NCBI RefSeq assembly: GCF_027579695.1
Contig: NC_083586.1
Span: 4,844,001-4,908,000 of the forward strand
DNA length: 64,000 nucleotides
Direction of reading: 5' to 3'
DNA from: Neoarius graeffei
Lineage: Eukaryota; Chordata; Actinopteri; Siluriformes; Ariidae
Below, in pieces: positions 33,011 through 42,157 of the stretch; position 1 is the stretch's first letter, and each line of letters begins with the position of its first letter. Both the position numbers and the translations under genes were made by a program. The notes under the pieces are model-generated. The model saw nothing but the letters and a program-made list of their open reading frames with translations, searched no databases and was not told the origin of the DNA.

Positions 33011-33704
33011 TGGCCCTTTTCCACTACCCTTTTTCAGCTCACTTCAGCTCGCTTCAGCTCACTTCAGCTCGCTTCAGCTCACTTCAGCCTGACACGGCTC
33101 GCGTTTCGACTACCTTAAAACAGCACGACTCAGCTCGCTTCAGCCCTGCTTAGCCCCCAAAACTCGCACGGTTTTGGAGTGGGGCTGAAGCGAGCCAAAC
33201 CGAGCTGAGTGAGGCTGGGGGCGTGAGCAGACACTCCCCTGTGCACTGATTGGTGAGGAGGAGTGTCCTCACACGCCCCGCGAGCACGCTGAGATCTGTA
33301 AACCTGGAAGAAGGAGAATTACGAATTACGAGAATTTCTGAAGCCTTATGCGCCTCGTCTCATCTATACGCTCTTGCCAGTATCTGTTGGCGTTGTCGGT
33401 GACAACAAGCCACAGCACCAAGACCAGCAACACTAACGACACCATGTCCTCCATGTTTATTGTTTACTATCTGGGCTGTGAGACTACTGCTTAAAAGATC
33501 ACTGATGTCACTGTTTGCGCTGCTTAATGACATCATGTGACGTCCACCCACTTTCGCTAACTCCACCCAATGTGTCCACCCACTTCCAGCCAGCACGGTT
33601 CAGCGCGGTTGTAGTCGAAATGCAACTCCAACAGCCCCGCTGAGCTTGACTCAGCCCAACTCAGCACGGCACGGCTCAGCCGCGTTTGTAGTGGAAAAGC
33701 GGCA
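33011..33704. mobile_element. 694-bp MITE in exon 5 of the relic gene
   Basis: Inverted ends TGGCCCTTTTCCACTAC and TGCCGCTTTTCCACTAC (17 bp, two mismatches) with ATA on both sides (33008-33010 and 33705-33707). Removing the element and one ATA restores the host exon frame, which supports the boundaries. Near the left end there are five tandem CAGCTC(A/G)CTT units (33036-33090). A 3-bp duplication suggests a Harbinger-like element, not proven. Confidence 0.85.
33326..33454 (-). other. Small 42-codon frame with a hydrophobic N-terminus
   Basis: Inside the MITE, from the ATG at 33452-33454 to a TAA at 33326-33328. After MEDM come about 14 hydrophobic residues (VSLVLLVLVLWLVV), then a charged tail with RYWQERIDETRRIR. 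It might be the start of a Harbinger-type transposase left by internal deletion; this is an inference from position and the basic/aromatic tail only. Confidence 0.3.
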
Positions 33705-35008
33705 ATAGTTCGCTGAGCTCCGGGTTATGGGACGGCGGAGGCTTAACGATCCACCCAGACACCCCATCCACCACCCCATTTTCCTCATCCGACATCAGGT
33801 CTACGGTAGCACACTGCTATACATCCATCTTGTCCATAGCAAGGACACCTCGTCTCGCATCAAACAGCTGTAAAAACGATCGATAAAGAGAATAAGTACT
33901 GAGCAATGCACTGCGTATGGACACAACACATGAAAAACACTGAAAAAAAAAGTCACATTGACCAAAACTGAAAAATCTTACCCTCTTTCTTCTGGAGCGA
34001 CTACGAGCCGGCTACTTCATTGCTTCCGCCTGCAACGAAAGATCAGGCTGCTGGTACCTGTAGCTCCTGCGTAAGGTTTCGTAATACGTCTTGCAGGCAG
34101 CTAGAAAAACAAATGAGAGTACGATTAACAATGTAGCAGTAGGCTAAGCTTAATAAGGGAAAGGAAGAAGGGAAGTGTAGACAGCAGAGAAAGGACAGTA
34201 TAGGCTACCATAATATTTAGTGAAATAGTTGTTACTTACACACAATGTTGTCTTTGTCAGCATCATGAAGATTTGGATTTGTCGACAAAGCCCGGACTAA
34301 ATAGCTTGTCACGGCTTCGTTATGAGGCAAAGTTAGTCTGTGAAAACAAGATGGCTACAGTTAGGATCAGGCTAGGATCTGCATCTATTAACGTATCTCA
34401 TACAGAATGAAAGCATATTCTTAAAATCTTACCCTTGCACCGGCTCGTATCGCCTAGTGTTTGTCTCCGAGTTGTGAAGGCGGCGTACTGTTTCCTGTGA
34501 AAAGAACAAAACAACGTTTTTAAGTCACTTGTCCCTCATAGCTAGCTACTGGCTACTTTTAGCTTGGGCTAGCTGCTATGCTTACTTTTAGGCTATTTAG
34601 CTTAGCTAGCAGACACCGGATAAATTCTTACCGCAATCATGGGACTCTGCACCCGTCTTTTCTTCCTGGAGTTTGCGTTTTCCCCAAAGTTACATCCCTC
34701 CAAAGCAGTCAATCTGTCTTCCACGGTGTTGAATCTGTCGTCCATAGAGTTGAATCTGTCGGTTGCGAACGTAGTCAGCTCTGCAATCTGACGAGACAAC
34801 TCACTGAGAGCAGACAGCAGTTTTCTCTCATCGGTCTGCGGACTTCCCGACACAGGTCCATCGCGTCCAGACACAGGAGTCGACGGAGAGTAGAACGCGA
34901 GGCGGCGTCCAGCCATTGAAGATCACCAAGCAGCAAAAATCCCAGAAACCAAGAGAAAGTTCCGGAGCACATGAAAACTACGGTACCTGGTAAGCTATGG
35001 TACACCTG

Positions 35009-35014
35009 TTTATA
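35009..35014 (-). promoter_or_regulatory. TATA box of the five-exon relic gene
   Basis: TATAAA on the minus strand about 93 bp before the ATG at 34916, a normal spacing for a TATA plus a short 5' leader. The hAT insertion at 35024 lies directly upstream of it. Confidence 0.5.
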
Positions 35015-35023
35015 CTGTATGAG

Positions 35024-35584
35024 CAGAGGTGATTCTAGGGTCTGGTGGGGCCCCAAGCAGAAATCCAATAATGACGGTGGTAGTTATTTATCTGCTGCTA
35101 GGGGCTGACCAATCACACTGTATGGGCATGCATGGCACACCATGCGGTCTGTTGGAGAGCCAACTTAAGTTAACTAACTTTGCTGTCAAATTAAACCAGG
35201 CAGTGACTGTAGTACAGTCATTAAAATCAACAAAAGAAAAGTATGGCCATGCTAACGCGAGTGAAACTAGACTAGCACCATTATATAGCACTACATCATT
35301 CATTATTATTTCGACTGACTTACCACTGTCTTGCCTTCTTCTCTCCTCTTCCTCTTTTTTCTTTTTACATTCCCGGGTGGATAGCTCCTCTTCATTTTCT
35401 TCTTGACATCGTAATTAGAAGAATAGCTGGTTTATGTATGACAGGCACAATTTTCTATTTGCAGGTTAATACGCACAATGACTTTTCAAAACGCAAGTGT
35501 CAAATCTCGACTCTCTTTCGCCACCTAGTGGATCAGGGGCCCCAAGCAGCTGCCTGCCTTGACTGGTGACAAGATGCACCTCTG
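35024..35584. mobile_element. 561-bp hAT element with perfect 8-bp duplication
   Basis: Both ends are CAGAGGTG in inverted orientation. TGTATGAG flanks it exactly (35016-35023 and 35585-35592). An 8-bp duplication and CAGRGGTG ends are the signature of hAT elements. It has GGGGCCCCAAGCAG blocks near both ends and no transposase frame, so it is non-autonomous. Confidence 0.9.
35518..35531 (-). promoter_or_regulatory. CTCF-like core motif inside the hAT element
   Basis: The minus strand reads CCACTAGGTGGCGA, close to the CTCF core consensus (CCASYAGRKGGCR). Presence of the motif is seen; occupancy is not known. Confidence 0.4.
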
Positions 35585-35894
35585 TGTATGAGCCACGCCC
35601 ATGACCGCCTGGTCCTGGTCCAATCACATGTGAGGTTATTGTTATACGGTACATGCTCGCATGTTTGTGATATAAACCATTTTGGATATTTTTGAATATA
35701 GAAGTATGAAGTTCCTGCTTACTGACTGAATTAAACAATTCAATTATAAGTAATTTCAAGATTCCCCTGAAATAAACACAGAGGCCACAGATTAGGCTTC
35801 TTTTAACAGCAGTTTGAGATGCATATGATTTTTTTAAACTATAGTTTCACAATCTTTTCATACTCAAATGGTCATGTTAACAATGGCCTATTCA

Positions 35895-36475
35895 CAGTGT
35901 TCAAACTATGCCGATATTTTCGGGGGAGGGTCCCTTTTTTTCCCTTGGGGGGGTGCTTGTGCTTGCGCTTGTCTCAGAGTGCGGATCTCCAAACACATGA
36001 GAAGCCTATCTTACGCACATATCACGCAGACTCCACACCTCCACACACGCATCGCGTCTGAAGTCATAACTCATCAGGTGAAATCATGTCCGCATTGGCA
36101 TGTTCAAAAAACAACCTCGCATCAACAATGATATCAATGGGAACATTACCAATGGTAACAATGGGAAAATTCTGGGGACACAAACTAGTAGAAAGGAAGT
36201 GTGTTGGCACTGTTGGCACACTTCCTTTCTACTAGTTTGTGTCCCCAACCTGGCAGCAGCAGTCGTTGTCATATCGGTTTATTTTATCTTTGATGTGAAC
36301 ACAACACTTCGGATATGCAAATGCTTCCCGTTACACACGATTGCTATGTCAATAAACATCATTTTGCCAATATTTTAGAGACCCCCCCAACATTTCCCAA
36401 ATCATGTTTTCAAGGGATCTCATGTCTGTTTCAGGGGATCTCGGATCCCCCGAGTACCCCCGTAGTTCGAACGGT
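35895..36475. mobile_element. DNA element with a central perfect hairpin
   Basis: Degenerate inverted ends (GTTCAAACTATG on the left, GTTCGAACTACG on the right) bound a segment with GGGGGAGGGTCCC and CGGGGGATCC blocks near them. A long perfect hairpin lies inside. No coding frame is credible and no target duplication is clear. Confidence 0.4.
36174..36246. repeat. Perfect 30-bp inverted repeat, 13-base loop
   Basis: Arms 36174-36203 and 36217-36246 begin GGGGACACAAACTAGTAGAA and pair at all 30 positions. The loop is TTGGCACTGTTGG. It lies within the element at 35895-36475 and occurs once in this window. Confidence 0.9.
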
Positions 36476-36625
36476 GCCTATTCACTCTGCCATGGACATA
36501 TTCATGCACTGACTGTGGTCATTTGACTGGTCTCATACTAAAATGGCCATGCTAATGATGGCCTATTCACTCTGACATGGACATATTCATGCACTGAGTA
36601 TGGTCATTTGAGGTGTCGAATGTGG
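36476..36625 (+). repeat. Two-copy tandem repeat, unit about 75-95 bp
   Basis: CCTATTCACTCTG(C/A)CATGG followed by ACATATTCATGCACTGA and TGGTCATTTGA occurs at about 36478 and 36562. A third partial copy (ATGGCCTATTCAC) lies at 35882, on the other side of the hairpin element. Confidence 0.7.
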
Positions 36626-36683
36626 GCATTTGCATGCATTGTAATTTATTGCATGGATTTAAATGTGTGTTTTACATTTGCAT

Positions 36684-37045
36684 AGGATGAGTATGTGACT
36701 GAAGAGGGGGAAAGCCTTGCTGAGGAGCAGAGTGAAGCCTGTCCAGACATACAAGATGGAGAGGGGCATGGAAGTGATCAGTCCAGAAGTGAAAAACCAG
36801 AAGACTTGATGAAATTTCTGGCCATGATGCTTTTGTCATGGCAATCAGCCTTCAAGATTTCTGATAATGCCATCACCTCACTTCTTCTGTGCATCAAACA
36901 GTTTGTGTGGATACTTGGAAATGTTCTCTGTGTTAATTCCCTCACTGCCTTTTCCAGCAATATTCCAGCAATATACAGGTTTTGTACTGTTGCTATTATT
37001 GATAGACATATACCCTTGGCTGCTACTTTCACAGTACACTGTTGA
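36684..37045 (+). pseudogene. Exon of a CACTA/tnp2-type transposon gene (tentative)
   Basis: A splice-acceptor-like TTTGCATAG precedes an open frame of about 117 codons. It starts acidic (DEYVTEEGESLAEEQSEAC) and then reads a helical LLSWQSAFKISDNAITSLLL segment. I recall this kind of segment from the N-terminal part of EnSpm/CACTA-type transposon proteins in fish and cnidarians. The frame ends at 37045. An AATAAA at 37136-37141 and a CTTGACTTGACTTG tail follow, so the region may end a separate retroelement. Weak call. Confidence 0.35.
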
Positions 37046-37770
37046 AACACATTATTGTTGCATTCATGTCTTTGTTATTTTTAGTACTAGTAAAAGTTTT
37101 TCATCTCACTGTGTACTATGTATGGATTAAATGACAATAAACCTTCTTGACTTGACTTGTGTGCAGCAACTCAGTTTTAAAAAGCTTACAATTCTACAAT
37201 TGTTACAATTAAGTTAATACCTTTTAGTAAAATGTTACCTGGGAACTCCCCCTGCTATCCTGATTTGCATTTTTATAGCCTTCCCTAGGCTTAGGGGAAG
37301 GGGGGTCATGGGGGACAACTGCCAAAGCAAGTTACACGTCCATTTCCGACAATTCACGGCAGTTTTCAGTGTTGCCTGCAAATTGTTGTAAATTGTCATA
37401 AACCTGAAATTCCACAGAAATCTACAGTCCCATTTGCTCCCGTAAATCCCACTTTTCATGCAGTGTCATTTCTGCCGCACATTAAGCTGGAATGCTGAGA
37501 AATTAAATGAAACGTCACTGCATGATAACTAGGCTATGTGTTTAAATTCCACTTGTGCAAAAATGCTCAGCCTTCGTCCCAACAGTTTAGTAACCTATCT
37601 TAACTTTTGTCATTAGATGTGTAAAATAGCATAAATTATAAACCAAGTTTCACTAGTTCGCCCTTGAGTGCTTGGTGTACAGTAAGCATGTTTGGCATGT
37701 CAGCTGGCCTCGGTACCTGGATGCTTTCAGCGGAGATCATACAGGATGAGATCTGCTTCACACCCCCCCT
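37046..37770. other. No gene seen
   Basis: An AATAAACCTTCTTGACTTG string near 37136-37155 resembles an L2/SINE tail. The rest is unassigned. Confidence 0.4.
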
Positions 37771-37910
37771 ATAGACCCTTTTCAGTCACGTGACCTTCGT
37801 AACAGCGACCGCCATTTTGGACATGTAGTGGACTTCGGCTCGAATCGGTTTGAATGCGAGGAAGGCGACAAACATAAAAGAAAAAGGAGCGAGATGCAGA
37901 AAACTGTATT

Positions 37911-38250
37911 TACTAGTTTACTGTAATTATGATCTGGCAGCTATTTACACCAGATCCAGTGTAAATATCTGCCGGAGCCAACGTCCGAGCTAGCGAGCCA
38001 GCACTAGCGAGCCAGCGCTAGCGAGCTAGCTCGGACGTTCTAGTTTACTGTAATTATGATCTGGCAGCTATTTACACCGGATCCAGTGTAAATAGCTGCC
38101 GGAGCCAATGTCCGAGGTTCCGGAGCCAGCGCTAGCTCGCGGCCGGCCGGAGCCAGCGCTAGCTCGCTAGCTCGGACGTTGGCTCCGGCAGCTATTTACA
38201 CTGGAACCAGTGTAAATAGCTGCCAGATCATAATTACAGTAAACTAGAAT
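37911..38250. repeat. Three-copy inverted/direct repeat with inner palindromes
   Basis: A unit starting CTAGTTTACTGTAATTATG, with GATCTGGCAGCTATTTACAC inside, occurs twice direct (37913, 38040) and once inverted (ending 38250). Each unit carries its own palindrome around a G(G/A)ATCCAGTGTAAATA core and AGCTAGC-rich spacers. The block can fold on itself in several ways. Confidence 0.8.
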
Positions 38251-38302
38251 GGAATGTTAACAGCAATGTAATGCCTTTTCTGGCTAATTTTATTCGTCTT
38301 AC

Positions 38303-38450
38303 CTCCAACAAAGTGGTCACTACACAAGCGTTGGTATGCCGCTATCCATCTTCTCTGTCAGTCAGCATCTACCGGGATCCGATAAAACGATAACCCTTGC
38401 CTTGTTTGTTGATGGTTACTACATCCAGGTACACAACAATATAGTGGCAT
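38303..38450 (-). pseudogene. THAP-domain first exon
   Basis: The minus strand opens MPLYCCVPGCSNHQQTRQGL at the ATG at 38448-38450, followed by SFYRIP and later LCSDHFVGG, the C2CH and HF pattern of a THAP zinc finger. A donor GGAG|GTAAGA ends the exon at 38303. An in-frame TGA follows VDAD, and the stretch between RRWIAA and LCSDHF is shorter than usual, so the finger is broken. THAP domains bind DNA at the N-terminus of P, Kolobok and ISL2EU-type transposases and of their host derivatives. Confidence 0.75.
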
Positions 38451-38578
38451 GATGGAAGTCTTGCTGAAAGTAAAAACTTTCTTTGCTGCCATTCCTCAAT
38501 GTTGGCTGTGGTAAACTACTGGTAGTACATGTCCAAAATGGCGGCCGCGTTTGTCGTGACATCACGTGAAAAGGGTCC

Positions 38579-39047
38579 ATAGAGGAATTGCAGCTGGGTG
38601 CTCTAGTGAAATGGAGGAGAAGGGGGAGGTGGTGGGACAATTCGAGAAGCCTTCGCACATGACAGGTGAAAGGAGCAGGAGGGATTAAATCTCCGGGAAG
38701 GCGGGAGCAGGTAATGACAGCTGTCAATCACTCCGCAGGCTTCCTCCCGAACTACGTTTATACAAACAACATTTATTTTAAATACCAAAATCACGCACAG
38801 CCACTTCACCTCTCTAACTTAAATCCTGGAAGTGTGCTAGAGAATACTGTGCAGTTTAATGATCTCGTTATCAGCTGAATCGGCATGCGCTAGAATATTA
38901 ATGTTATAAATTAAGTTGGGATATTTATTAATAACTAACATAACCAGACGAACTGTCTTCACCTACAAAACAACAGCAGTGTCTGTACAAAAAATTAAGT
39001 GACAGGGCATGCCAAACAAACTGTGCAATTGCAATTTTTTTTTTAAC
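38579..39047. other. No gene seen
   Basis: Mixed composition; nothing recognisable between the ISL2EU-like element and the SINE. Confidence 0.4.
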
Positions 39048-39060
39048 AGCTGCATGGAGG

Positions 39061-39420
39061 GGCAGCACGGTGGTGTAGTGGTTAGCGCTGTCGCCTCACA
39101 GCAAGAAGGTCCTGGGTTCAAGCCCCGGGGTCGGCGAGGGCCTTTCTGTGTGGAGTTTGCATGTTCTCCCCGTGTCCGCGTGGGTTTCCTCCGGGTGCTC
39201 TGGTTTCCCTCACAGTCCAAAGACATGCAGGTTAGGTTAACTGGTGACTCTAAATTGACCGTAGGTGTGAATCTGAGTGTGAATTGTTGTCTATGTGTCA
39301 GCCCTGTGATGACCTGGCGACTTGTCCAGGGTGTACCCCGCCTTTCGCCCGTAGTCAGCTGGGATAGGCTCCTGCGACCCTGTAGAAGGATAAAGCGGCT
39401 AGAGATAATGAGATGAGATG
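39061..39420 (+). mobile_element. DANA/Mermaid-like SINE, copy 3
   Basis: Head GCAGCACGGTGGTGTAGTGG with box A, box B-like GGTTCAAGCC, the conserved body and a GATGAGATGAG tail. The 13-bp duplication AGCTGCATGGAGG is exact on both sides (39048-39060 and 39421-39433). It is a young insertion. Confidence 0.93.
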
Positions 39421-40700
39421 AGCTGCATGGAGGAAAGGAGGTGAGAGGAGAAATTGGCGCATCTGCTCAAGTTTGTGGCGTGCAATTATCAACTTGTATG
39501 CGTTCAATTGTCTCTGTTATTAGTTAGCAATAGAGGTAATTTGCTATCACCAAATCAACGAAAGGAGAGGGAGAGATGGCGGGCGCACATGTTTTAGCGG
39601 CCACTGACAAAGCCTACTTCAGTGTTATGCTGCCCCCATGGCTGCAAGTTGTAACTGCACCCTTACTGCAGCTTACCGCGAGGGCCCCTACCGTTCTGCA
39701 GCAGACAGGCGAGCATTCTGAGTATGTCACTAGCGGTATCTGTCTATCATACCTAGGGTGACCAGATTTCCCTAGTCTGAAACCGAGACACTTTTGCGCG
39801 CGACCATGCTCGTGCACGCACACCTTTTTTTTTACGTAAACGTGACACTCAGAGAGGTGCTCTTATCATTTTGTTGAAGCTCACATTTATCAACATCTCA
39901 CATGAAATAAAACAAACAGGCATTTTGTTATCTAGTAGTATAGTGGTATACAGATCAGTTAAATTATGGTCAGACAACAGATTTTGTAATGGCTGAGAAT
40001 AGGCCAGGCTATGTCCATAGGCCAAATTTAAACTGATTTATTTCACGTGTTTGTGAGAACACCAAGAAGAATGCATATACACATGTAGGCTATATCTCTA
40101 AAATTGTATTCACTATAGCATGAACTTAAAAAGTAGATATGTGACTTCAACATAGCCTAGGTCAGAATCAACCTTACTAACCATTCCCCACAACTGAATG
40201 AATAAAGCAAGAAGATGGCTACAATAGTGAACACTTTAATGGAAGGTGCAACAAGCTGTTCAACACAGCAATATGGCCAAACTGTCAGAATTGTATGTTA
40301 AACAGAAACAAAAAAGAGACAAGAGATTTGAGAATATATACTACGGAAGCCGAGAGAGGCCCTTCATATAATCCTTTTTTTTAATTCACCTTGTTATCCC
40401 GAGATAACGACATAATTAATTTAGGATCTCGAGAAAACAACACAAGTAATTCGAGATCTTGAGAAAACAAAACTGTTATTCCGAGATCTCGAGAAAACAA
40501 AACAATTATTCCGTGATCTCGAGAAAACAAAACAATTATTTCATGATCTTGAGTAAACAGCTGAGAAATGGTTCATTCAGGTGCGCCAAGAGACTTGTGA
40601 CATGCTGACTTTGGGGCTATTTCTCATTCTGTATTGAGGTATTTCACCTGACGTCACAGGGTCACGTGACGCCCCGGTGTCCACCATTTTGGACGGCAAG

Positions 40701-41291
40701 CTAGCTAATGTCAACAACAGTAGCTAGTATGTTACTGTAGCAATATTTACGTTCAGTCATTTGGATGACTGTTAAAACCTTTCAGTCTCAAGTTTTTCCT
40801 TTACTGGATTTACTAGTTTACTGAGCTAGCGCGCGATGGCTCCCGGCTCGGACGGAGAGCGCGCGATGGCTCCCGGCTCGGACGGAGAGCGCGCGATGGC
40901 TCCCGGCTCGGACGGAGAGCGCGCGATGGCTCCCGGCTCGGACGGAGAGCGCGCGATGGCTCCCGGCTCGGACGGAGAGCGCGCGATGGCTCGCGGCTCG
41001 GCCGGAGAGCGCGCGATGGCTCCCGGCTCGGCCGGAGAGCGCACGATGGCTCCCGGCTCGGCCGGAGAGCGCGTGATGGCTCCCGGCCTGGCCGGAGAGC
41101 GCGCGATGGCTCCCGGCCTGGCCGGAGAGCGCGCGATGGCTCCCGGTTTGGCCGAGCGCGCTAGCTCAGTAAACTAGTAAATCCAGTAAAGGAAAAACTT
41201 GAGACTGAAAGGTTTTAAGAGTCATCCAAATGACTGAACGTAAACATTGCTACAGTAACATACCAGCTACTATGTTGTTGACATTAGCTAG
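40701..41291. repeat. Long inverted arms flanking a 30-bp minisatellite
   Basis: Arms at about 40701-40834 and 41157-41291 are inverted copies of each other with few differences (CTAGCTAATGTCAACAACA ... ACTAGTTTACTGAGCTAGCG). Between them (40836-41160) lie about eleven 30-bp units of GCGCGATGGCTCCCGGCTCG plus GACGGAGAGC. The unit length is divisible by three, so both strands read open ten-residue repeats (MAPGSDGERA on plus). I take the frames as a by-product of the repeat, not a protein. Confidence 0.9.
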
Positions 41292-41482
41292 TGCTAACAG
41301 CTAGTTGCTAGTACACTGCTACAACACAGACACCGACCCTAATAATACAGTTCTTAGTCATTGCCTGGTAACAGCAAATTTATAACGGGCCATGTCTCAA
41401 CAGACTAAGAAGTTATTTCAATGACATTTAATAACATTTTGTTTATCCTGAGGACCGAAAGTAAATGAAAATGTGAACAAAC

Positions 41483-41875
41483 CTTAGCTGTAATCAGATG
41501 GCGACCACCGGCTCCAGGGACGACCCGCTGATGTAGGCATGTTACCAAGCCTGACACAAAATATTTGTAGGCATCCAAACTCTTATACGCTTTCAGATCA
41601 ATACCTGTGTATGGCGATGGGTTTTTAACGACATAGGTATACAGATCCTGTGGGCCGAAGTCAGGTAAAGACGAGGGCTTCGTGTACTTCCGTACGTCAG
41701 TGAGCAATCCTGGTGGAAGCAGGTAAACGTCGTTCTCTAAGCCTGCTAACCTCAATTTTTGCAAATACCTCTCCCTCTGCTCGCCCTGTAAATGTCCTAC
41801 ATCACTGGATAGTGAAGGTGTTTTCTGCATCTCGCTCCTTTTTCTTTTGTTTTTCGTTTGTCGCCTTCCTCGCAT
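41483..41875 (-). pseudogene. First exon of a YqaJ/SWIM-type transposon gene
   Basis: The ATG at 41873-41875 opens a basic N-terminus (MRGRRQTKNKRKRSE). The body follows: YLQKLRLAGLENDVYLLPPG, DLYTYVVKNPSPYTGIDL and KAYKSLDAYKYFVSG. This matches my memory of the N-terminal part of fish proteins that carry a SWIM zinc finger and a YqaJ-type nuclease domain, the second gene of ISL2EU elements. A donor AAG|GTTTGT ends the exon at 41483. No stop interrupts it. The nuclease and SWIM domains are absent from this element, so on its own it encodes no nuclease. Confidence 0.65.
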
Positions 41876-41959
41876 TCAAACTGATTCGAGCCGTGCCGTC
41901 CAAAATGGCAGCATCACATGACTTGGTCACGTGAGTGAAATACCTCAATAGATGCAACT

Positions 41960-42157
41960 TTGGTCATTAGAATGTCTGGAATAATCGATCACCTAATAAG
42001 GCAATATTTTGATCAGGGGTTGACACAGGGAGAGATTGCATTAAGTCTTTTAATAAGGGATAATTTCAAAATTAGTCCGCAGCACCTCCGCATAAGACTG
42101 GCCCAGCTTTATCTCTACCGACACAGATACAGTGATCCAGCTGAGATCATGAAATAA
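41960..42157 (+). pseudogene. N-terminal fragment of an integrase-core transposon gene (tentative)
   Basis: A 65-codon frame (LIRQYFDQGLTQGEIALSLL, ISPQHLRIRLAQLYLYRH) reads like a helix-turn-helix region. I recall it at the start of fish genes with an rve-type integrase core (Ginger/IS481-like). It lies just inside the right inverted end of the 40342-42318 element. It stops at 42157, before any catalytic part. Confidence 0.4.

Larger units (their letters stand above)
32874..34916 (-). pseudogene. Five-exon relic gene with a MITE in the last exon
   Basis: Exons on the minus strand: 34916-34632 (ATG, 95 codons, donor GTAAGA), 34494-34433 (62 nt), 34337-34240 (98 nt), 34100-33982 (119 nt) and 33867-32874 split by the MITE at 33011-33704. 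All introns are GT-AG. The phases (0, 2, 1, 0) join without a frame break to a TAG stop at 32874. Removing the MITE and one ATA copy also keeps the frame. Two lesions remain: in-frame TAG at 34012-34014 and at 33817-33819. The spliced length would be about 286 residues. Exon 1 has a heptad-like segment (LSELSRQIAELTTFATDRF). Exon 4 is basic. Exon 5 has an acidic SDEENGVVDGVSGWIVKPPP segment. I recall similar unnamed multicopy fish proteins; function unknown, possibly the accessory gene of a transposon. Confidence 0.75.
37773..38578 (-). mobile_element. ISL2EU-like element 1 with THAP exon
   Basis: Inverted ends AGACCCTTTTCA and GGACCCTTTTCA, with AT on both sides (37771-37772 and 38579-38580). 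A CACGTGA and CCATTTTGGACATGTA block lies inside each end. A 2-bp AT duplication and a THAP-bearing transposase exon are features I associate with the ISL2EU superfamily. It has a long complex inverted repeat at its centre and no complete transposase, so it is non-autonomous. Confidence 0.7.
40635..41947 (-). mobile_element. ISL2EU-like element 2 with YqaJ/SWIM partner exon
   Basis: Inverted ends TGAGGTATTTCAC, exact, with AT on both sides (40633-40634 and 41948-41949). TCACGTGAC and CCATTTTGGACGGCA lie just inside. This is the same end plan as the elements at 37773 and 45841. It carries a first exon of a YqaJ/SWIM-type gene and a minisatellite between inverted arms. Confidence 0.75.

Noticed and set aside
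35819..36131. Cys/Ala-rich frames at 35.8-36.1 kb
   Set aside because: Different frames of a GC-rich transposon end; no start or domain support.
36174..36246. Calling the perfect hairpin a microRNA gene
   Set aside because: Perfect pairing without bulges, a transposon-like setting and no expression data; reported as a structure only.
40836..41177. Open frame of about 113 codons with MAPGSDGERA repeats
   Set aside because: It exists because the minisatellite unit is 30 bp without stops; the opposite strand is equally open. No start context, domain or conservation is visible.
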